Source of the DNA: Streptomyces megasporus
GTDB lineage: Bacteria; Actinomycetota; Actinomycetes; Streptomycetales; Streptomycetaceae
Length of the DNA: 64,000 bases
Assembly (NCBI RefSeq): GCF_000718985.1
Contig: NZ_JODL01000027.1
Span: 1-64,000, forward strand
Reading direction: 5' to 3'
Positions 18,198 to 27,352 of the stretch are shown here, in pieces (position 1 is the stretch's first letter; every line of letters begins with the position of its first letter). The notes beneath the pieces are model-generated. The model searched no databases and was not told the origin of the DNA. It saw only the letters and a program-made list of their open reading frames with translations. The translations under genes were made by a program, and so were the position numbers.

Positions 18198-18315
18198 GCG
18201 GATGTCCTTCCTCGGGCGGGGCGGGCGGCCGGTCGGAGCCCGCCCCGGCTCGCGGGAATCGGTCCGGGGCCGCATCCCGGGCGGCGGGCCAGGGACACGG
18301 CCCGTGTGCGGGACG

Positions 18316-20775
18316 TCAGCCGGTGGTGAAGGTGAAGTCGTCGACGTCGTAGAGCGCCCCGTCGCCGCCCTTGAAGACCAGGTAGAGCGTGGTGGTGCCG
18401 GACGGTGCCCGCTTGATGGGGGTGGTGACGTCGGTGTACTTCTCCCAGCCGCCCGTGGGTTCGATCCGGGCGGAGCCGATCAGCCTGCCGGTGGGTGATC
18501 CGGTGCGAATCTCCAGGGTGCCGCCGGAGCCGGCGGACGCCACCCGCGCGGTGAGGGAGGTGGCGTTGTCGACGCGGTAGGGCTCGAAGGAGATCCAGTC
18601 GCCGTCGTGGATGTCCCCCACGGCCCGGCCGCCGTGCGCCGGGGCGTGTTCCACGACGCTCACGCCGTGGGAGTCGCCGTGGTGCTCGGCCTGTCGGTGC
18701 CTGGGCTGGAGGACGTTCTGGTCGTGGGTGGTCAGCGCCGGCAGGCCGCCCGCTCCCAGGTCGGTGTACTCGGCGTCGAAGACCCCGAAGATGTTGGCGT
18801 TCGGGTCGTGCTCGCCGTCGGCGGCGGTCTTGATGGTGCCGGAGCAGCCGGTCGCGGAGGTGATGGGGTGCCCGTGGCTGTCGTGGCCGAGGACGTAGGT
18901 GACCTTGACCCGGGAGCAGTCGATCCTCCTGTCCTCGGGGTCGCTCACCCTGACCTTGAACGGCACCTCGTCGCCGAAGGCGAACAGTTGCCCGTCGCCG
19001 GGGAGTTCGAGGGTCACCCTGGGCGCCGTGTTGCCGACCGTGAGGTGGACGGAGGCCGAGCCGGTGCGGCCGGAGGGGTCCTTCGCGGTGACGGTGGCGG
19101 TGTAGGTGCCGTTCCTCCGGTAGGTGTGGGTGGGGTCGGCCTCGGTGGACGTGGTGCCGTCGCCGAAGTCCCAGGAGTAGGTCAGCGCGTCGCCGTCGGC
19201 GTCGGAGCTGCCGGCGGAGGAGAAGGAGACCTTCATCGGGGCCCGGCCGGAGGTGCGGTCGGCCGCCGCCCGGGCGACGGGCGAGTGTCCGTCGGTGGCG
19301 TTCTCGATCCGGTAGAGCGCGGAGTTCTCGTCGCCGCCGAACCAGGCGGTGCCGTAGTCGAGGACGTACAGCGCGCCGTCCGGTCCGAAGGCCATGTCCA
19401 TGATCTGCGTGCCGGTCCAGGGGAAGGGGTTGACGGACCGGACGGTGCCGTCCGCGTCGTGCTCCACGCGCTTGATCCAGCGCCGTCCGAACTCGCCCGC
19501 GAAGAAGTCGCCGTCGTAGGCCCGGGGGAACTTCACCGGGGAGTCCAGCTCGGCGTCGTAGCGGTAGACCGGTCCGGCCATCGGGGACTCGGAGCCGTCG
19601 CCGAACTCGGGGACGGAACCGCCGTCGTAGGGAATCCAGGCGGGTTGCGCCGGAGGCAGGTCGGTGAGGCCGGTGTTGTTCGGCGAGGTGTTCCTCGGCG
19701 CGGAACAGTCGAAGGGTTCGCCGGAGGCTCCGGTGGCGAAGTCGTGGTCGACGTAGGCGTCGTTGTCGCCGATGCAGTAGGGCCAGCCGAAGTTGCCGGG
19801 GCCGGTGACCCGGACGAACTCGACCTGCCCGGCGGGGCCGCGGGCGGGGTCGGCGGTGCCCGCGTCGGGGCCGTAGTCGCCGACGTAGACGGTGCCGGTG
19901 GGCTTGTCCACGCTGATCCGGAAGGGGTTGCGGAAGCCCATGGCGTAGATCTCGGGGCGGGTCCGCTCGGTGCCGGGCGGGAAGAGGTTGCCCTCGGGGA
20001 TCGTGTAGGAGCCGTCGTCGGCGACCTTGATGCGCAGGATCTTGCCGCGCAGGTCGTTGGTGTTGCCGGAGGTCCGCTGGGCGTCGTAGGCCGGGTTGCG
20101 GTCCGCCCGTTCGTCGATGGGGGTGTAGCCGTCGGAGGCGAAGGGGTTGGAGTCGTCGCCGGTGGACAGGTACAGGTTGCCTTCGGCGTCGAAGTCGATG
20201 TCGCCGCCGACGTGGCAGCAGATGCCGCGGGTGGCGGGTACGTCCAGGACCTTCTTCTCGCTGGCGGGGTCGAGCGTGCCGTCGTCCTTCAGCACGAAGC
20301 GGGAGAGGCGGTTGATGCCCTCGAAGGGGGCGAAGTCCCGGGCCGTTCCCTCATTGGGGGCGTCGCCGGGCGGCGTGTCGAGCGGTGGGGCGTAGTAGAG
20401 GTAGATCGCCCGGTTCTCGGCGAAGTCCGGGTCGACGCCGACGCCTTGGAGGCCTTCTTCGTCGTGGGTGTAGACGGGGACCTTCCCGGAGATCCGGGTG
20501 GTGCCCGCGGCGTCGGTGATGCGGAGCGTGCCGTCGCGCGAGGTGTGGAGCACGGACCGGTCGGGGAGCACGGCGAGCGACATGGGCTCACCGGTCTCGG
20601 CGGCTCCTCGGGCGAGGGCGACCTGCTGGAACTCCTCGGCCGCGGTTTCGGTGGGGGCGGCCGGAGCCGGTCGGGCTCCGGCGTGCGGGGCGGTGAGCGT
20701 GAGGGTCGCGCCGACGAGGAGGGCACTGGTCAAGCCGGCGAGGGCCTTGCGGAGTCTGGGGCGTTTCCTGTGCAC
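18316..20775 (-). CDS. Secreted GSDH / PKD / CBM6 sugar dehydrogenase
   Basis: 819 aa extracellular protein. Signal peptide about 1-35. Glucose/sorbosone dehydrogenase propeller about 50-500: [104 protein letters not shown] domain about 505-590: SYSWDFGDGTTSTEADPTHTY. After an Ig-like stretch, a CBM6-like carbohydrate-binding module covers about 690-819: DWISFEPYRVDNATSLTARVASAGSGGTLEIRTG, then GTTTLYLVFKGG. GTG at 20775 with GGAGG about seven bases upstream. The binding module implies action on polymeric or surface-bound sugar. A candidate ROK operator lies 155 bp upstream. Confidence 0.85.
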   Translation of the reverse strand: MHRKRPRLRKALAGLTSALLVGATLTLTAPHAGARPAPAAPTETAAEEFQQVALARGAAETGEPMSLAVLPDRSVLHTSRDGTLRITDAAGTTRISGKVPVYTHDEEGLQGVGVDPDFAENRAIYLYYAPPLDTPPGDAPNEGTARDFAPFEGINRLSRFVLKDDGTLDPASEKKVLDVPATRGICCHVGGDIDFDAEGNLYLSTGDDSNPFASDGYTPIDERADRNPAYDAQRTSGNTNDLRGKILRIKVADDGSYTIPEGNLFPPGTERTRPEIYAMGFRNPFRISVDKPTGTVYVGDYGPDAGTADPARGPAGQVEFVRVTGPGNFGWPYCIGDNDAYVDHDFATGASGEPFDCSAPRNTSPNNTGLTDLPPAQPAWIPYDGGSVPEFGDGSESPMAGPVYRYDAELDSPVKFPRAYDGDFFAGEFGRRWIKRVEHDADGTVRSVNPFPWTGTQIMDMAFGPDGALYVLDYGTAWFGGDENSALYRIENATDGHSPVARAAADRTSGRAPMKVSFSSAGSSDADGDALTYSWDFGDGTTSTEADPTHTYRRNGTYTATVTAKDPSGRTGSASVHLTVGNTAPRVTLELPGDGQLFAFGDEVPFKVRVSDPEDRRIDCSRVKVTYVLGHDSHGHPITSATGCSGTIKTAADGEHDPNANIFGVFDAEYTDLGAGGLPALTTHDQNVLQPRHRQAEHHGDSHGVSVVEHAPAHGGRAVGDIHDGDWISFEPYRVDNATSLTARVASAGSGGTLEIRTGSPTGRLIGSARIEPTGGWEKYTDVTTPIKRAPSGTTTLYLVFKGGDGALYDVDDFTFTTG

Positions 20776-20929
20776 GGTTGTCCTCCGGAGGGATGACGGG
20801 ATGTGACAGGCGCGCGCCGTCGCGCCGGGGCCGGTCGGGGAGAAGGAGGCGAGGATGACCGGTACATCTCAAACGGACCGTAACCGGGTTCGTCCATTCC
20901 GGAAACCCCGTCGAAATCCGAGGCGTCGA

Positions 20930-20952
20930 CTTTTCCCTCCCCCTGGACAAAG
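20930..20952. promoter_or_regulatory. Candidate ROK operator upstream of the GSDH-PKD-CBM6 gene
   Basis: CTTTTCCC (20930-20937), 7 nt, GGACAAAG (20945-20952). It matches the site at 28689 exactly in the right arm and at 7 of 8 positions in the left arm, with the same 23-bp span. The surrounding 243-bp gap between the isomerase stop (21019) and the GSDH start (20775) otherwise holds no gene. Confidence 0.6.
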
Positions 20953-21018
20953 GGCGGGAAGGCAGGAGGGAGCCGCCCGGCGGCGCGGTGCGCCGCCGGG
21001 CCGGTCACCGGGCCGTCC

Positions 21019-22026
21019 TCAGTCCCCGGCGCCTCCGAAGGCCGCGTCGAAGGAGGCCGAGGGAGGCTCGAAGTCGTATGCCCGCAGGCGGGTCAGCGCC
21101 TCGGGAGCGCCCTGGAGACGGTCCATTCCCGCGTCCTCCCACTCCACCGAGACGGGCCCGTCGTAGCCGATCGAGCGCAGCATCCGGAAGACGTCCTCCC
21201 AGACCACGTCCCCGTGCCCGGCCGAGACGAAGTCCCAGCCGCGCCGCGGGTCCCCCCAGGGCAGGTGGGAGCCGAGGCGACCGTTGCGCCCGTCCAGCCG
21301 GCGCCGGGCCTCCTTGCAGTCCACGTGGTAGATCCGGTCGCGGAAGTCGTACAGGAAGCCCACCGGGTCCAGGTCCTGCCACACGAAGTGGCTGGGGTCG
21401 AAGTTCAGCCCGAAGGCGGGGCGCCGGTCGACGGCCTCCAGGGCCCGGTGGGTGGTCCAGTAGTCGTAGGCGATCTCACCGGGGTGGACCTCGTGCGCGA
21501 AGCGGACGCCCTCGGCGTCGAAGACGTCCAGGATCGGGTTCCAGCGGTCGGCGAAGTCGGTGTAGCCGCGTTCGACCATGGCCTCCGGCACGGGCGGGAA
21601 CATCGCGACCAGGTGCCAGATGGCCGAGCCGGTGAAGCCGACGACGGTGCGCACCCCGAAGGCGGCGGCGGCGCGGGCGGTGTCGGCCATCTCGGCCGCG
21701 GCCCGCCGGCGCACCCCCTCGGGTTCGCCGTCGCCCCAGATCCGGGCGGGCAGGATGGCCCGGTGTCGCTCGTCGACGATCGCGTCACAGACGGCCTGGC
21801 CGACGAGGTGGTTGGAGATCGCCCAGCACTTCAGGCCGTACTTCTCCAACAGTGCGTGGCGTCCGTCGAGGTAGCCGGGTTCGCTCAGGGCCCGGTCCAC
21901 CTCGAAGTGGTCTCCCCAACAGGCGAGTTCGAGCCCGTCGTAGCCGAAGTCGCGGGCCAGCCGGCAGACCTCCTCCAGCGGCAGGTCCGCCCACTGTCCG
22001 GTGAACAGGGTGAAGGGTCGGGGCAC
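21019..22026 (-). CDS. TIM-barrel sugar isomerase/epimerase (cytoplasmic)
   Basis: 335 aa AP endonuclease 2/xylose isomerase-like barrel, no signal peptide. Motifs are [72 protein letters not shown] (Glu), [18 protein letters not shown] (Asp, His), [13 protein letters not shown] and [11 protein letters not shown] (Glu), which together give the usual metal-ligand set. GTG at 22026 with GAGGAGG upstream. Directly after a Gfo/Idh/MocA gene (19-bp gap), a pairing common in loci that oxidise sugars or polyols at C3 and then isomerise or cleave the keto product. The specific substrate is not predictable. Confidence 0.85.
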   Translation of the reverse strand: MPRPFTLFTGQWADLPLEEVCRLARDFGYDGLELACWGDHFEVDRALSEPGYLDGRHALLEKYGLKCWAISNHLVGQAVCDAIVDERHRAILPARIWGDGEPEGVRRRAAAEMADTARAAAAFGVRTVVGFTGSAIWHLVAMFPPVPEAMVERGYTDFADRWNPILDVFDAEGVRFAHEVHPGEIAYDYWTTHRALEAVDRRPAFGLNFDPSHFVWQDLDPVGFLYDFRDRIYHVDCKEARRRLDGRNGRLGSHLPWGDPRRGWDFVSAGHGDVVWEDVFRMLRSIGYDGPVSVEWEDAGMDRLQGAPEALTRLRAYDFEPPSASFDAAFGGAGD

Positions 22027-22045
22027 GGTGCCTCCTCGAAGGGCG

Positions 22046-23269
22046 TCAGGCGGGGACGGGGGCCGCCGGCGACACCGGCGGCACGGGCGTGTAGGCGGAG
22101 TTGTTCGCGGCGCTCTCCTCGACCGCGGCCAGCACTCGCTGCACCCTCAGTCCGTCCTCGAAGGACGGTTCGGGCGGTTCCCCGGAGGCGACGGCGAGCA
22201 GCAGGTCCCGCGCCTGGTGGACGAAGGAGTGCTCGTAGCCGAGGCCGTGGCCGGGTGGCCACCAGCCCTCCAGGTAGGGGTGGTCCGGTTCGGTGACCAG
22301 GACGCGGCGGAACCCGGCGGTGGACGGCGGCTCGGTGCCGTCGTAGAGGTGCAGTTCGTTGAGGCGTTCGAGGTCGAAGACGAGCGAGCCGCGTTCCCCG
22401 TTGAGCTCCACGCGCAGCGCGTTCTTGCGGCCCGTCGCGAAGCGGGTGGCCTCGAAGGAGGCGAGCGCTCCGGAGGCGAGCCGCCCGGTGATCAGCGCGG
22501 CGTCGTCCACGGTGACCCGGCCCCGCCCGGCGCCTTTGGTGCCCGACAGTCCCACCGCGGTCCCCTCGGGCAGCGGTCTCTCCCGCACGAAGGTCTCGGT
22601 CAGCGCGGAGACCCCGGCCAGCGGCTCGCCGGCCAGGTACTGGGCGATGTCGATGGCGTGGGAGCCGATGTCGCCCAGCGCTCCGGAACCGGCCTGTTCC
22701 CGGCGCAGCCGCCAGGTCAGCGGGAAGCCGGGATCGGTCAGCCAGTCCTGCAGGTAGGTGACCCGCACGTGCCGCAGGACCCCGATCCGGCCGGCCTCCA
22801 CCATGCCGCGGGCCAGCGCCGGGGCCGGCAGGCGTCGGTAGTTGAAGCCGACCATGGCGATCTGTCCGCGCGCCCGGGCGGCGCGGGCGGCCTCGGCCAT
22901 GGCCTCGGCCTCCTCCACCGTGTTGGCCAGCGGCTTCTCGCACAGGACGTGCTTGCCGGCCTCCAGGGCGGCGATGGCGATCTCGGCGTGGCTGCTGCCG
23001 GGGGTGCAGATGTCGACGAGTTGGACGTCGTCGCGGGCGATCAGCGCGCGCCAGTCGGTCTCGGCCGCGGCCCAGCCGAGTCGGTCGGCCGCGGCGCGCA
23101 CCGCGTCCGCGTCGCGCCCGCACACGGCGGACATCATGGGTGTCAGCGGCAGGTCAAAGACGTGGGCGACGGTGCGCCAGGCCTGGGAGTGGGCCGCGCC
23201 CATGAAGGCGTAGCCCACCATCCCCACCCCGAGGGCGGGTCGCTTGCTCTCGTTGTCGGAAACGTCCAT
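22046..23269 (-). CDS. Gfo/Idh/MocA family NAD(P)-dependent oxidoreductase
   Basis: 407 aa. Rossmann start [18 protein letters not shown], then [31 protein letters not shown] with the family's EKP lysine, and the substrate-domain motif [19 protein letters not shown] carrying the conserved D and H. The C-terminal half is the usual GFO_IDH_MocA beta-sheet domain. ATG at 23269 with GGAGA upstream. These enzymes oxidise sugar or cyclitol hydroxyls, often at C3 of glycosides or on inositol. Its place between a sugar ABC transporter and a TIM-barrel isomerase supports the first intracellular step on an imported sugar. Confidence 0.9.
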   Translation of the reverse strand: MDVSDNESKRPALGVGMVGYAFMGAAHSQAWRTVAHVFDLPLTPMMSAVCGRDADAVRAAADRLGWAAAETDWRALIARDDVQLVDICTPGSSHAEIAIAALEAGKHVLCEKPLANTVEEAEAMAEAARAARARGQIAMVGFNYRRLPAPALARGMVEAGRIGVLRHVRVTYLQDWLTDPGFPLTWRLRREQAGSGALGDIGSHAIDIAQYLAGEPLAGVSALTETFVRERPLPEGTAVGLSGTKGAGRGRVTVDDAALITGRLASGALASFEATRFATGRKNALRVELNGERGSLVFDLERLNELHLYDGTEPPSTAGFRRVLVTEPDHPYLEGWWPPGHGLGYEHSFVHQARDLLLAVASGEPPEPSFEDGLRVQRVLAAVEESAANNSAYTPVPPVSPAAPVPA

Positions 23270-23348
23270 GGGATCTCCAAATCGTCGTCCGCGCCGTCGG
23301 ATCCGTACCCGGGCGGTCCCGCGTCGGCGGGGGCCGTCCGGGTGCGGG

Positions 23349-24398
23349 TCACCGGAAGCCGGTCGGCAGGTACCGGTCGACGTTGTCCTTGGTGACGACG
23401 GCGGAGTAGAGGGTGAGGGAAGCCGGGATCTCGAACTCGGCCAGTCCGCCGATGCCCTTCCCCTGGCCGAGGGCGCGGGCGAGGTCGATGGCGGACGCCG
23501 CCATGGTGGGCGGGTAGAGCACGGTGGCCTTCAGCACGGTGTCGTCCGCCTTGATGGCGTCCATGGCGTGCTTCGAACCCGCGCCGCCCACCATGAAGAA
23601 CTCGTCGCGCCCGGCCTGTTGGATGGCGCGTTCGGCGCCCACGCCCTGGTCGTCGTCGTGGTTCCACAGCGCGTCGAACTCGGGTACGGCGCGCAGCAGT
23701 TGGGCCATCTTCGCCTGGCCCGACTCGACGGTGAACTCGGCGGCCTGGCGGGCCACCTTCTCGATGTTCGGGTAGTTCTTCAGCGCGTCGTCGAAGCCCT
23801 GGGTGCGCTGCCGGGTCAGCTCCAGGTTGTCCAGTCCGGCGAGCTCGACGACCTTGGCGTTCTTCTTGTCCTTCAGCCGTTCGCCGATGTACCGCCCGGC
23901 GTTGAGGCCCATGCCGTAGTTGTCGCCGCCGACCCAGCAGCGGTACGCCTGCGGGGAGGCGAAGATCCGGTCGAGGTTGACCACGGGGATGCCGGCCCGC
24001 ATGGCCTTGAGCCCGACCTGGGTGAGGGCCTTGCCATCGGCGGGGAGGACGACCAGGACGTCGACCTTCTTGTTGATGAGGGTCTCGATCTGGCCGATCT
24101 GCTGGGCGGTGTCGTTGGAGCCCTCGGTGGTCTCCAAGGTGACGTCGGAGTACTTCTCCGCGCGGCCGACGGCCATCTCGTTGATGGCGTTGAGCCAGCC
24201 GTGGTCGGCCTGCGGGCCGGCGAAGCCTATGGTGACCGGCTTGCCGGGCTTGTCCTCGGCGATGTCGGCCTGCCGGGCGTCGGCGTCTTTGCTCTCGTTG
24301 CTCTCGTTGCTGGTGCATCCGGTGAGGAGGGCGCCCGCGGAGACCGCGGCGGTGCCGAACAGCAGGCCTCTGCGGCTGGGGAGGGAGGGTGTGGACAT
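23349..24398 (-). CDS. Sugar ABC transporter substrate-binding lipoprotein (RbsB type)
   Basis: 349 aa periplasmic-binding-protein type I (peripla_BP_4) lipoprotein. Lipobox LLTGC with the acylated Cys at about residue 28, after a twin-arginine-containing leader (SRRGLLFG). Mature features are VTIGFAGPQADHGWLNAINEMA, INKKVDVLVVLPADGKALTQV, IPVVNLDRIF, WVGGDNYGMGLNAGRYIGERL, ELTRQRTQGFDDAL and ALWNHDDDQGVGAERAIQQAG. ATG at 24398. It belongs with the permease and ATPase just upstream. The ligand could be a pentose, hexose, inositol or an oxidised glycoside; sequence alone does not say. Confidence 0.92.
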   Translation of the reverse strand: MSTPSLPSRRGLLFGTAAVSAGALLTGCTSNESNESKDADARQADIAEDKPGKPVTIGFAGPQADHGWLNAINEMAVGRAEKYSDVTLETTEGSNDTAQQIGQIETLINKKVDVLVVLPADGKALTQVGLKAMRAGIPVVNLDRIFASPQAYRCWVGGDNYGMGLNAGRYIGERLKDKKNAKVVELAGLDNLELTRQRTQGFDDALKNYPNIEKVARQAAEFTVESGQAKMAQLLRAVPEFDALWNHDDDQGVGAERAIQQAGRDEFFMVGGAGSKHAMDAIKADDTVLKATVLYPPTMAASAIDLARALGQGKGIGGLAEFEIPASLTLYSAVVTKDNVDRYLPTGFR

Positions 24399-24511
24399 GG
24401 CTGGACCCTTCGTTCACGACGTGCGGGACTGCGTTGGGGTGTCCGACGCCGGGGTGTCCGGCGGGGCCGTGGGGTGCGCGGCGGACCGGGTGCCGCTACG
24501 TGGCTGCGTGA

Positions 24512-25540
24512 CTATGTGGCCTCGGAGCGCGCGGTGGTGCGGTGTTGGACCAGGACGGCGGCGACGATGATCGCGCCCTTGGCGATCTGCTGGACGTCGC
24601 TCTGGAGGTTGTTGAGCGCGAACAGGTTGGTGATGGTGGTGAAGATCAGCACGCCCAGGACGGAGCCGGTGATGGTGCCCCGGCCGCCGCTGAGCAGGGT
24701 GCCGCCGATGATCGCCGCGGCGATGGCGTCGAGTTCGTAGAGGTTGCCGTTGGTGTTCTGGCCGGAGCCGGTGAGGACGATCAGCATGAAGGCGGCGATG
24801 CCGCAGCACAGTCCGGACAGCAGGTACAGCAGCAGCCGCTGTCTGCGCACGTCGATGCCCGCCAGCCGGGCGGCCTCGGCGTTCCCCCCGACGGCCACGG
24901 TGCGGCGGCCGAAGGTGGTGCGTCCCAGCAGCAGCCAACCGGCCAGTGTGACGGCGGCGAAGATCAGCACCAGCGGGGGCACACCCAGCACGTAGGCGTC
25001 GCGCAGCCCCAGCTCCAGCACGGCGTCGACCTCGACGACCTGGGTCTTCCCGTCGCTGATCTGCAGGGCCAGGCCACGGGCCGAGGCGAGCATCGCCAGG
25101 GTGGCGATGAAGGGGACCATCGGCCCGTAGGCGACGAGCACGCCGTTGACGAGCCCGCAGCCGAGTCCCACCAGCAGCGTGCACAGCAGCATCCCGGCCG
25201 TCCCGAACTCCTGGGTGGCGACCGTGGTCGCCCACACCGAGGCCAGCGCGACGATCGCGCCGACGGACAGGTCGATGCCCCCTCCGATGATCACGAAGGT
25301 GACGCCGACGGTGACGACGCCGATGACGGACGCCTGGGTGAGGACGAGTTGGAGGTTGCCGGCGCTCAGGAACTGCTCGGGGACCGTGACGGCCCCGACG
25401 ACCACCAGCACGGCCAGGACACCGAGCAGGGACAGGTGGTGCAGGTCCACGGTCAGGCCCCTGCTCCGGCTCCGGCGGGGCGGGGGCGCGGGAGCGTTCT
25501 CCTCCCTGGCGGGCTTCCCGGTGGGCGCGGCGCTCAGCAC
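24512..25540 (-). CDS. Sugar ABC transporter permease (RbsC type)
   Basis: 342 aa membrane protein of the BPD_transp_2 family with about 9-10 hydrophobic helices. The Ser/Arg/Pro-rich N-terminus (1-30) precedes the first helix, LSLLGVLAVLVVVGAV. Family motifs include GVTFVIIGGGIDLSVGAIVALASV and AAIIGGTLLSGGRGTITGSVLGVLIF. GTG start at 25540 overlaps the ATPase stop by 7 bp. A single permease gene implies a homodimeric channel. Confidence 0.92.
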   Translation of the reverse strand: MLSAAPTGKPAREENAPAPPPRRSRSRGLTVDLHHLSLLGVLAVLVVVGAVTVPEQFLSAGNLQLVLTQASVIGVVTVGVTFVIIGGGIDLSVGAIVALASVWATTVATQEFGTAGMLLCTLLVGLGCGLVNGVLVAYGPMVPFIATLAMLASARGLALQISDGKTQVVEVDAVLELGLRDAYVLGVPPLVLIFAAVTLAGWLLLGRTTFGRRTVAVGGNAEAARLAGIDVRRQRLLLYLLSGLCCGIAAFMLIVLTGSGQNTNGNLYELDAIAAAIIGGTLLSGGRGTITGSVLGVLIFTTITNLFALNNLQSDVQQIAKGAIIVAAVLVQHRTTARSEAT

Positions 25541-27066
25541 GGCGTGCTCCCTTCCATGACGAGGTCGAGTACCCGGTGCTCGTCGAGCTCCCGGGCGGGG
25601 GCGGTGTGGACGACGCGGCCCTCGCGCAGCACCAGCACCCGGTCGGCCAGGCCGAGGACCTCGGGCACCTCGCTGGAGACCAGCAGCACGGCCCGGCCCG
25701 CGTCGGCCAGCCGACGGATCAGCGCGTACAACTCGGCGCGGGCGCCGACGTCGACGCCGCGGGTTGGTTCGTCCAGCAGCAGGACCCGGCAGTCGCGCAG
25801 CAGCCAGCGCGCCAGGACGGCCTTCTGCTGATTGCCTCCGGAGAGGGTGCGCACCGGGCGGTCGGGGTCGTCGGGGCGCAGCGACAGCTCGCGGACGGCC
25901 GCGTGGGCGGTCGCGCGCTCGCGCGTGCGGTCCAGCAGGCCGCCGCGGGCGAAGCGGGACAGGGTGGACAGCGTGACGTTGCGGGTGACGGATTCGAGCA
26001 GCAGCAGGCCCTGGGTCTTGCGCTCCTCGGGGGCGAGCCCGAGTCCGGCGCGCACCGCGGCGGTGACGCTGCCGGGGCGCAGGGGGCGACCGTCGACCAG
26101 GACCCGGCCCGCGTCGGGGCGGCGGGCGCCGTAGATCGTCTCCAGGATCTCCGAGCGGCCGGAGCCGACCAGCCCGGCCAGTCCCACGATCTCGCCGGGG
26201 CGCACGTCCAGGTCCAGCGGCGCGAACTCGCCTTCCCGGGCGAGCCCTTCGACCCGCAGCACCGGCGCGGCCTCCGCCGGGCGGGCCGGGCGGTCGGGGA
26301 AGACGTACTCCACGTCGCGTCCGGTCATCAGGGCGACGACGTCGCGCGTGGGGGTGGTGCGGGCGGGCAGCCCGCGGGCGGCGGTCCGGCCGTCCTTCAG
26401 CACGGTGACGCGGTCGCCGATGCGGCGGATCTCCTCCAGGCGGTGGGAGATGTAGAGGACGGCGACGCCCTCGGCGGTGAGGGCCTCGACGATCCGGAAG
26501 AGGTTCTCGACCTCGTCGGGGCCGAGCGCGGCGGACGGTTCGTCCATGACGATCAGGCGTGCCTCGTGGGACAGGGCGCGGGCCATGGAGACGATCTGCC
26601 GGCCGGCCGCCGGCAGGGCGCCGACGAGGGTGTTCGGGTCGATCTCCCCGTGGCCGAGTCGGGTCAGGAGGGCGGCGGTGCGGGCGCGGGCCTCGCGGGC
26701 CCGGACGAAGCCGCCGGTGGCGATCTCGTGGCCGAGGAAGACGTTCTCCGCCACCGACAGGTGCTCCACCAGGTCCAGTTCCTGGTGGATGGTGGCGATG
26801 CCCAGCCGCACGGCGGCGGTGGGCGACTTCGGCCGGACCGTCTTTCCCCGCCAGGTGACCTCGCCCTCGTCGGGTTGGTGGGCTCCGGCGAGCACCTTGA
26901 TCAGGGTGGACTTCCCGGCGCCGTTCTGCCCGAGGAGGCAGTGCACCTCCCCGGGCACGATGTCGAGGTCGACGCCGTCGAGGGCGCGGACGCCGGGGAA
27001 GGACTTGGTGATGCCGGACATGGTGAGGAGGGGGGCGGGGAGCGGCTGGTCTTGCTCTGGTGCCAT
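25534..27066 (-). CDS. Sugar ABC transporter ATP-binding protein (RbsA type)
   Basis: 510 aa with two ABC modules. Module 1 has Walker A GQNGAGKST (about 53-61), a degenerate signature (VGALPAAGRQIVSMARAL) and Walker B RLIVMDEPSAALG. Module 2 begins near residue 260 and has the altered P-loop region GLVGSGRSE, signature LSGGNQQK and Walker B VLLLDEPTRGVDVG. This asymmetry is normal for RbsA/MglA proteins. ATG at 27066 with GAGGAG upstream; the frame stays open to 27207, but that extension is Pro/His-rich low complexity with no RBS. Confidence 0.92.
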   Translation of the reverse strand: MAPEQDQPLPAPLLTMSGITKSFPGVRALDGVDLDIVPGEVHCLLGQNGAGKSTLIKVLAGAHQPDEGEVTWRGKTVRPKSPTAAVRLGIATIHQELDLVEHLSVAENVFLGHEIATGGFVRAREARARTAALLTRLGHGEIDPNTLVGALPAAGRQIVSMARALSHEARLIVMDEPSAALGPDEVENLFRIVEALTAEGVAVLYISHRLEEIRRIGDRVTVLKDGRTAARGLPARTTPTRDVVALMTGRDVEYVFPDRPARPAEAAPVLRVEGLAREGEFAPLDLDVRPGEIVGLAGLVGSGRSEILETIYGARRPDAGRVLVDGRPLRPGSVTAAVRAGLGLAPEERKTQGLLLLESVTRNVTLSTLSRFARGGLLDRTRERATAHAAVRELSLRPDDPDRPVRTLSGGNQQKAVLARWLLRDCRVLLLDEPTRGVDVGARAELYALIRRLADAGRAVLLVSSEVPEVLGLADRVLVLREGRVVHTAPARELDEHRVLDLVMEGSTPC

Positions 27067-27352
27067 GGCGGACTCCTCGGCTGGTGCGGCCGGTGAGGTG
27101 GGCAGGGCGAGGCGGAGGCCGAGCGGTGCGGTGTGGTGCGGTGGACGTGGTGCGGCGTGCGGTGCGGCTCGTGCCACAGGCGCGAGGTGCCTGGGGCGCG
27201 GCGGCATGGGGGCGCCGCCGTGCGGTGGTGCGACTCGACGCGGGCGTGGTGCGGTGTGCGTGACCGTGCGGGACGTGCGGATGACGCGGGTGGTGCGGGT
27301 CGTACCGGTGGTGCCGTGTGCGTGACCGTGCGGGTGGTGCCGTGTCCGGCCG
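27067..27352. repeat. GTGCG-rich low-complexity intergenic region with a 19-bp direct repeat
   Basis: 286 bp between the ROK gene and the ABC ATPase. It is dominated by short GTGCG, GGTGC and GTGGTGC iterations. A 19-bp direct repeat (GTGTGCGTGACCGTGCGGG) occurs at 27254-27272 and 27316-27334, 62 bp apart. A similar but shorter GGTGCCGGTGTGGTGC run occurs at about 16650-16690. No convincing gene or promoter seen. Confidence 0.6.

Noticed and set aside
20871..20895. GGACCGTA and GTTCGTCC near 20875-20895 as a fourth ROK site
   Set aside because: The arms resemble ROK half-sites but their order and spacing differ from the 8-7-8 arrangement of the other three.
27254..27334. Direct repeat in the 27-kb spacer as a CRISPR-like array
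   Set aside because: Only two copies, low-complexity repeat and spacer, and no cas genes in the window.
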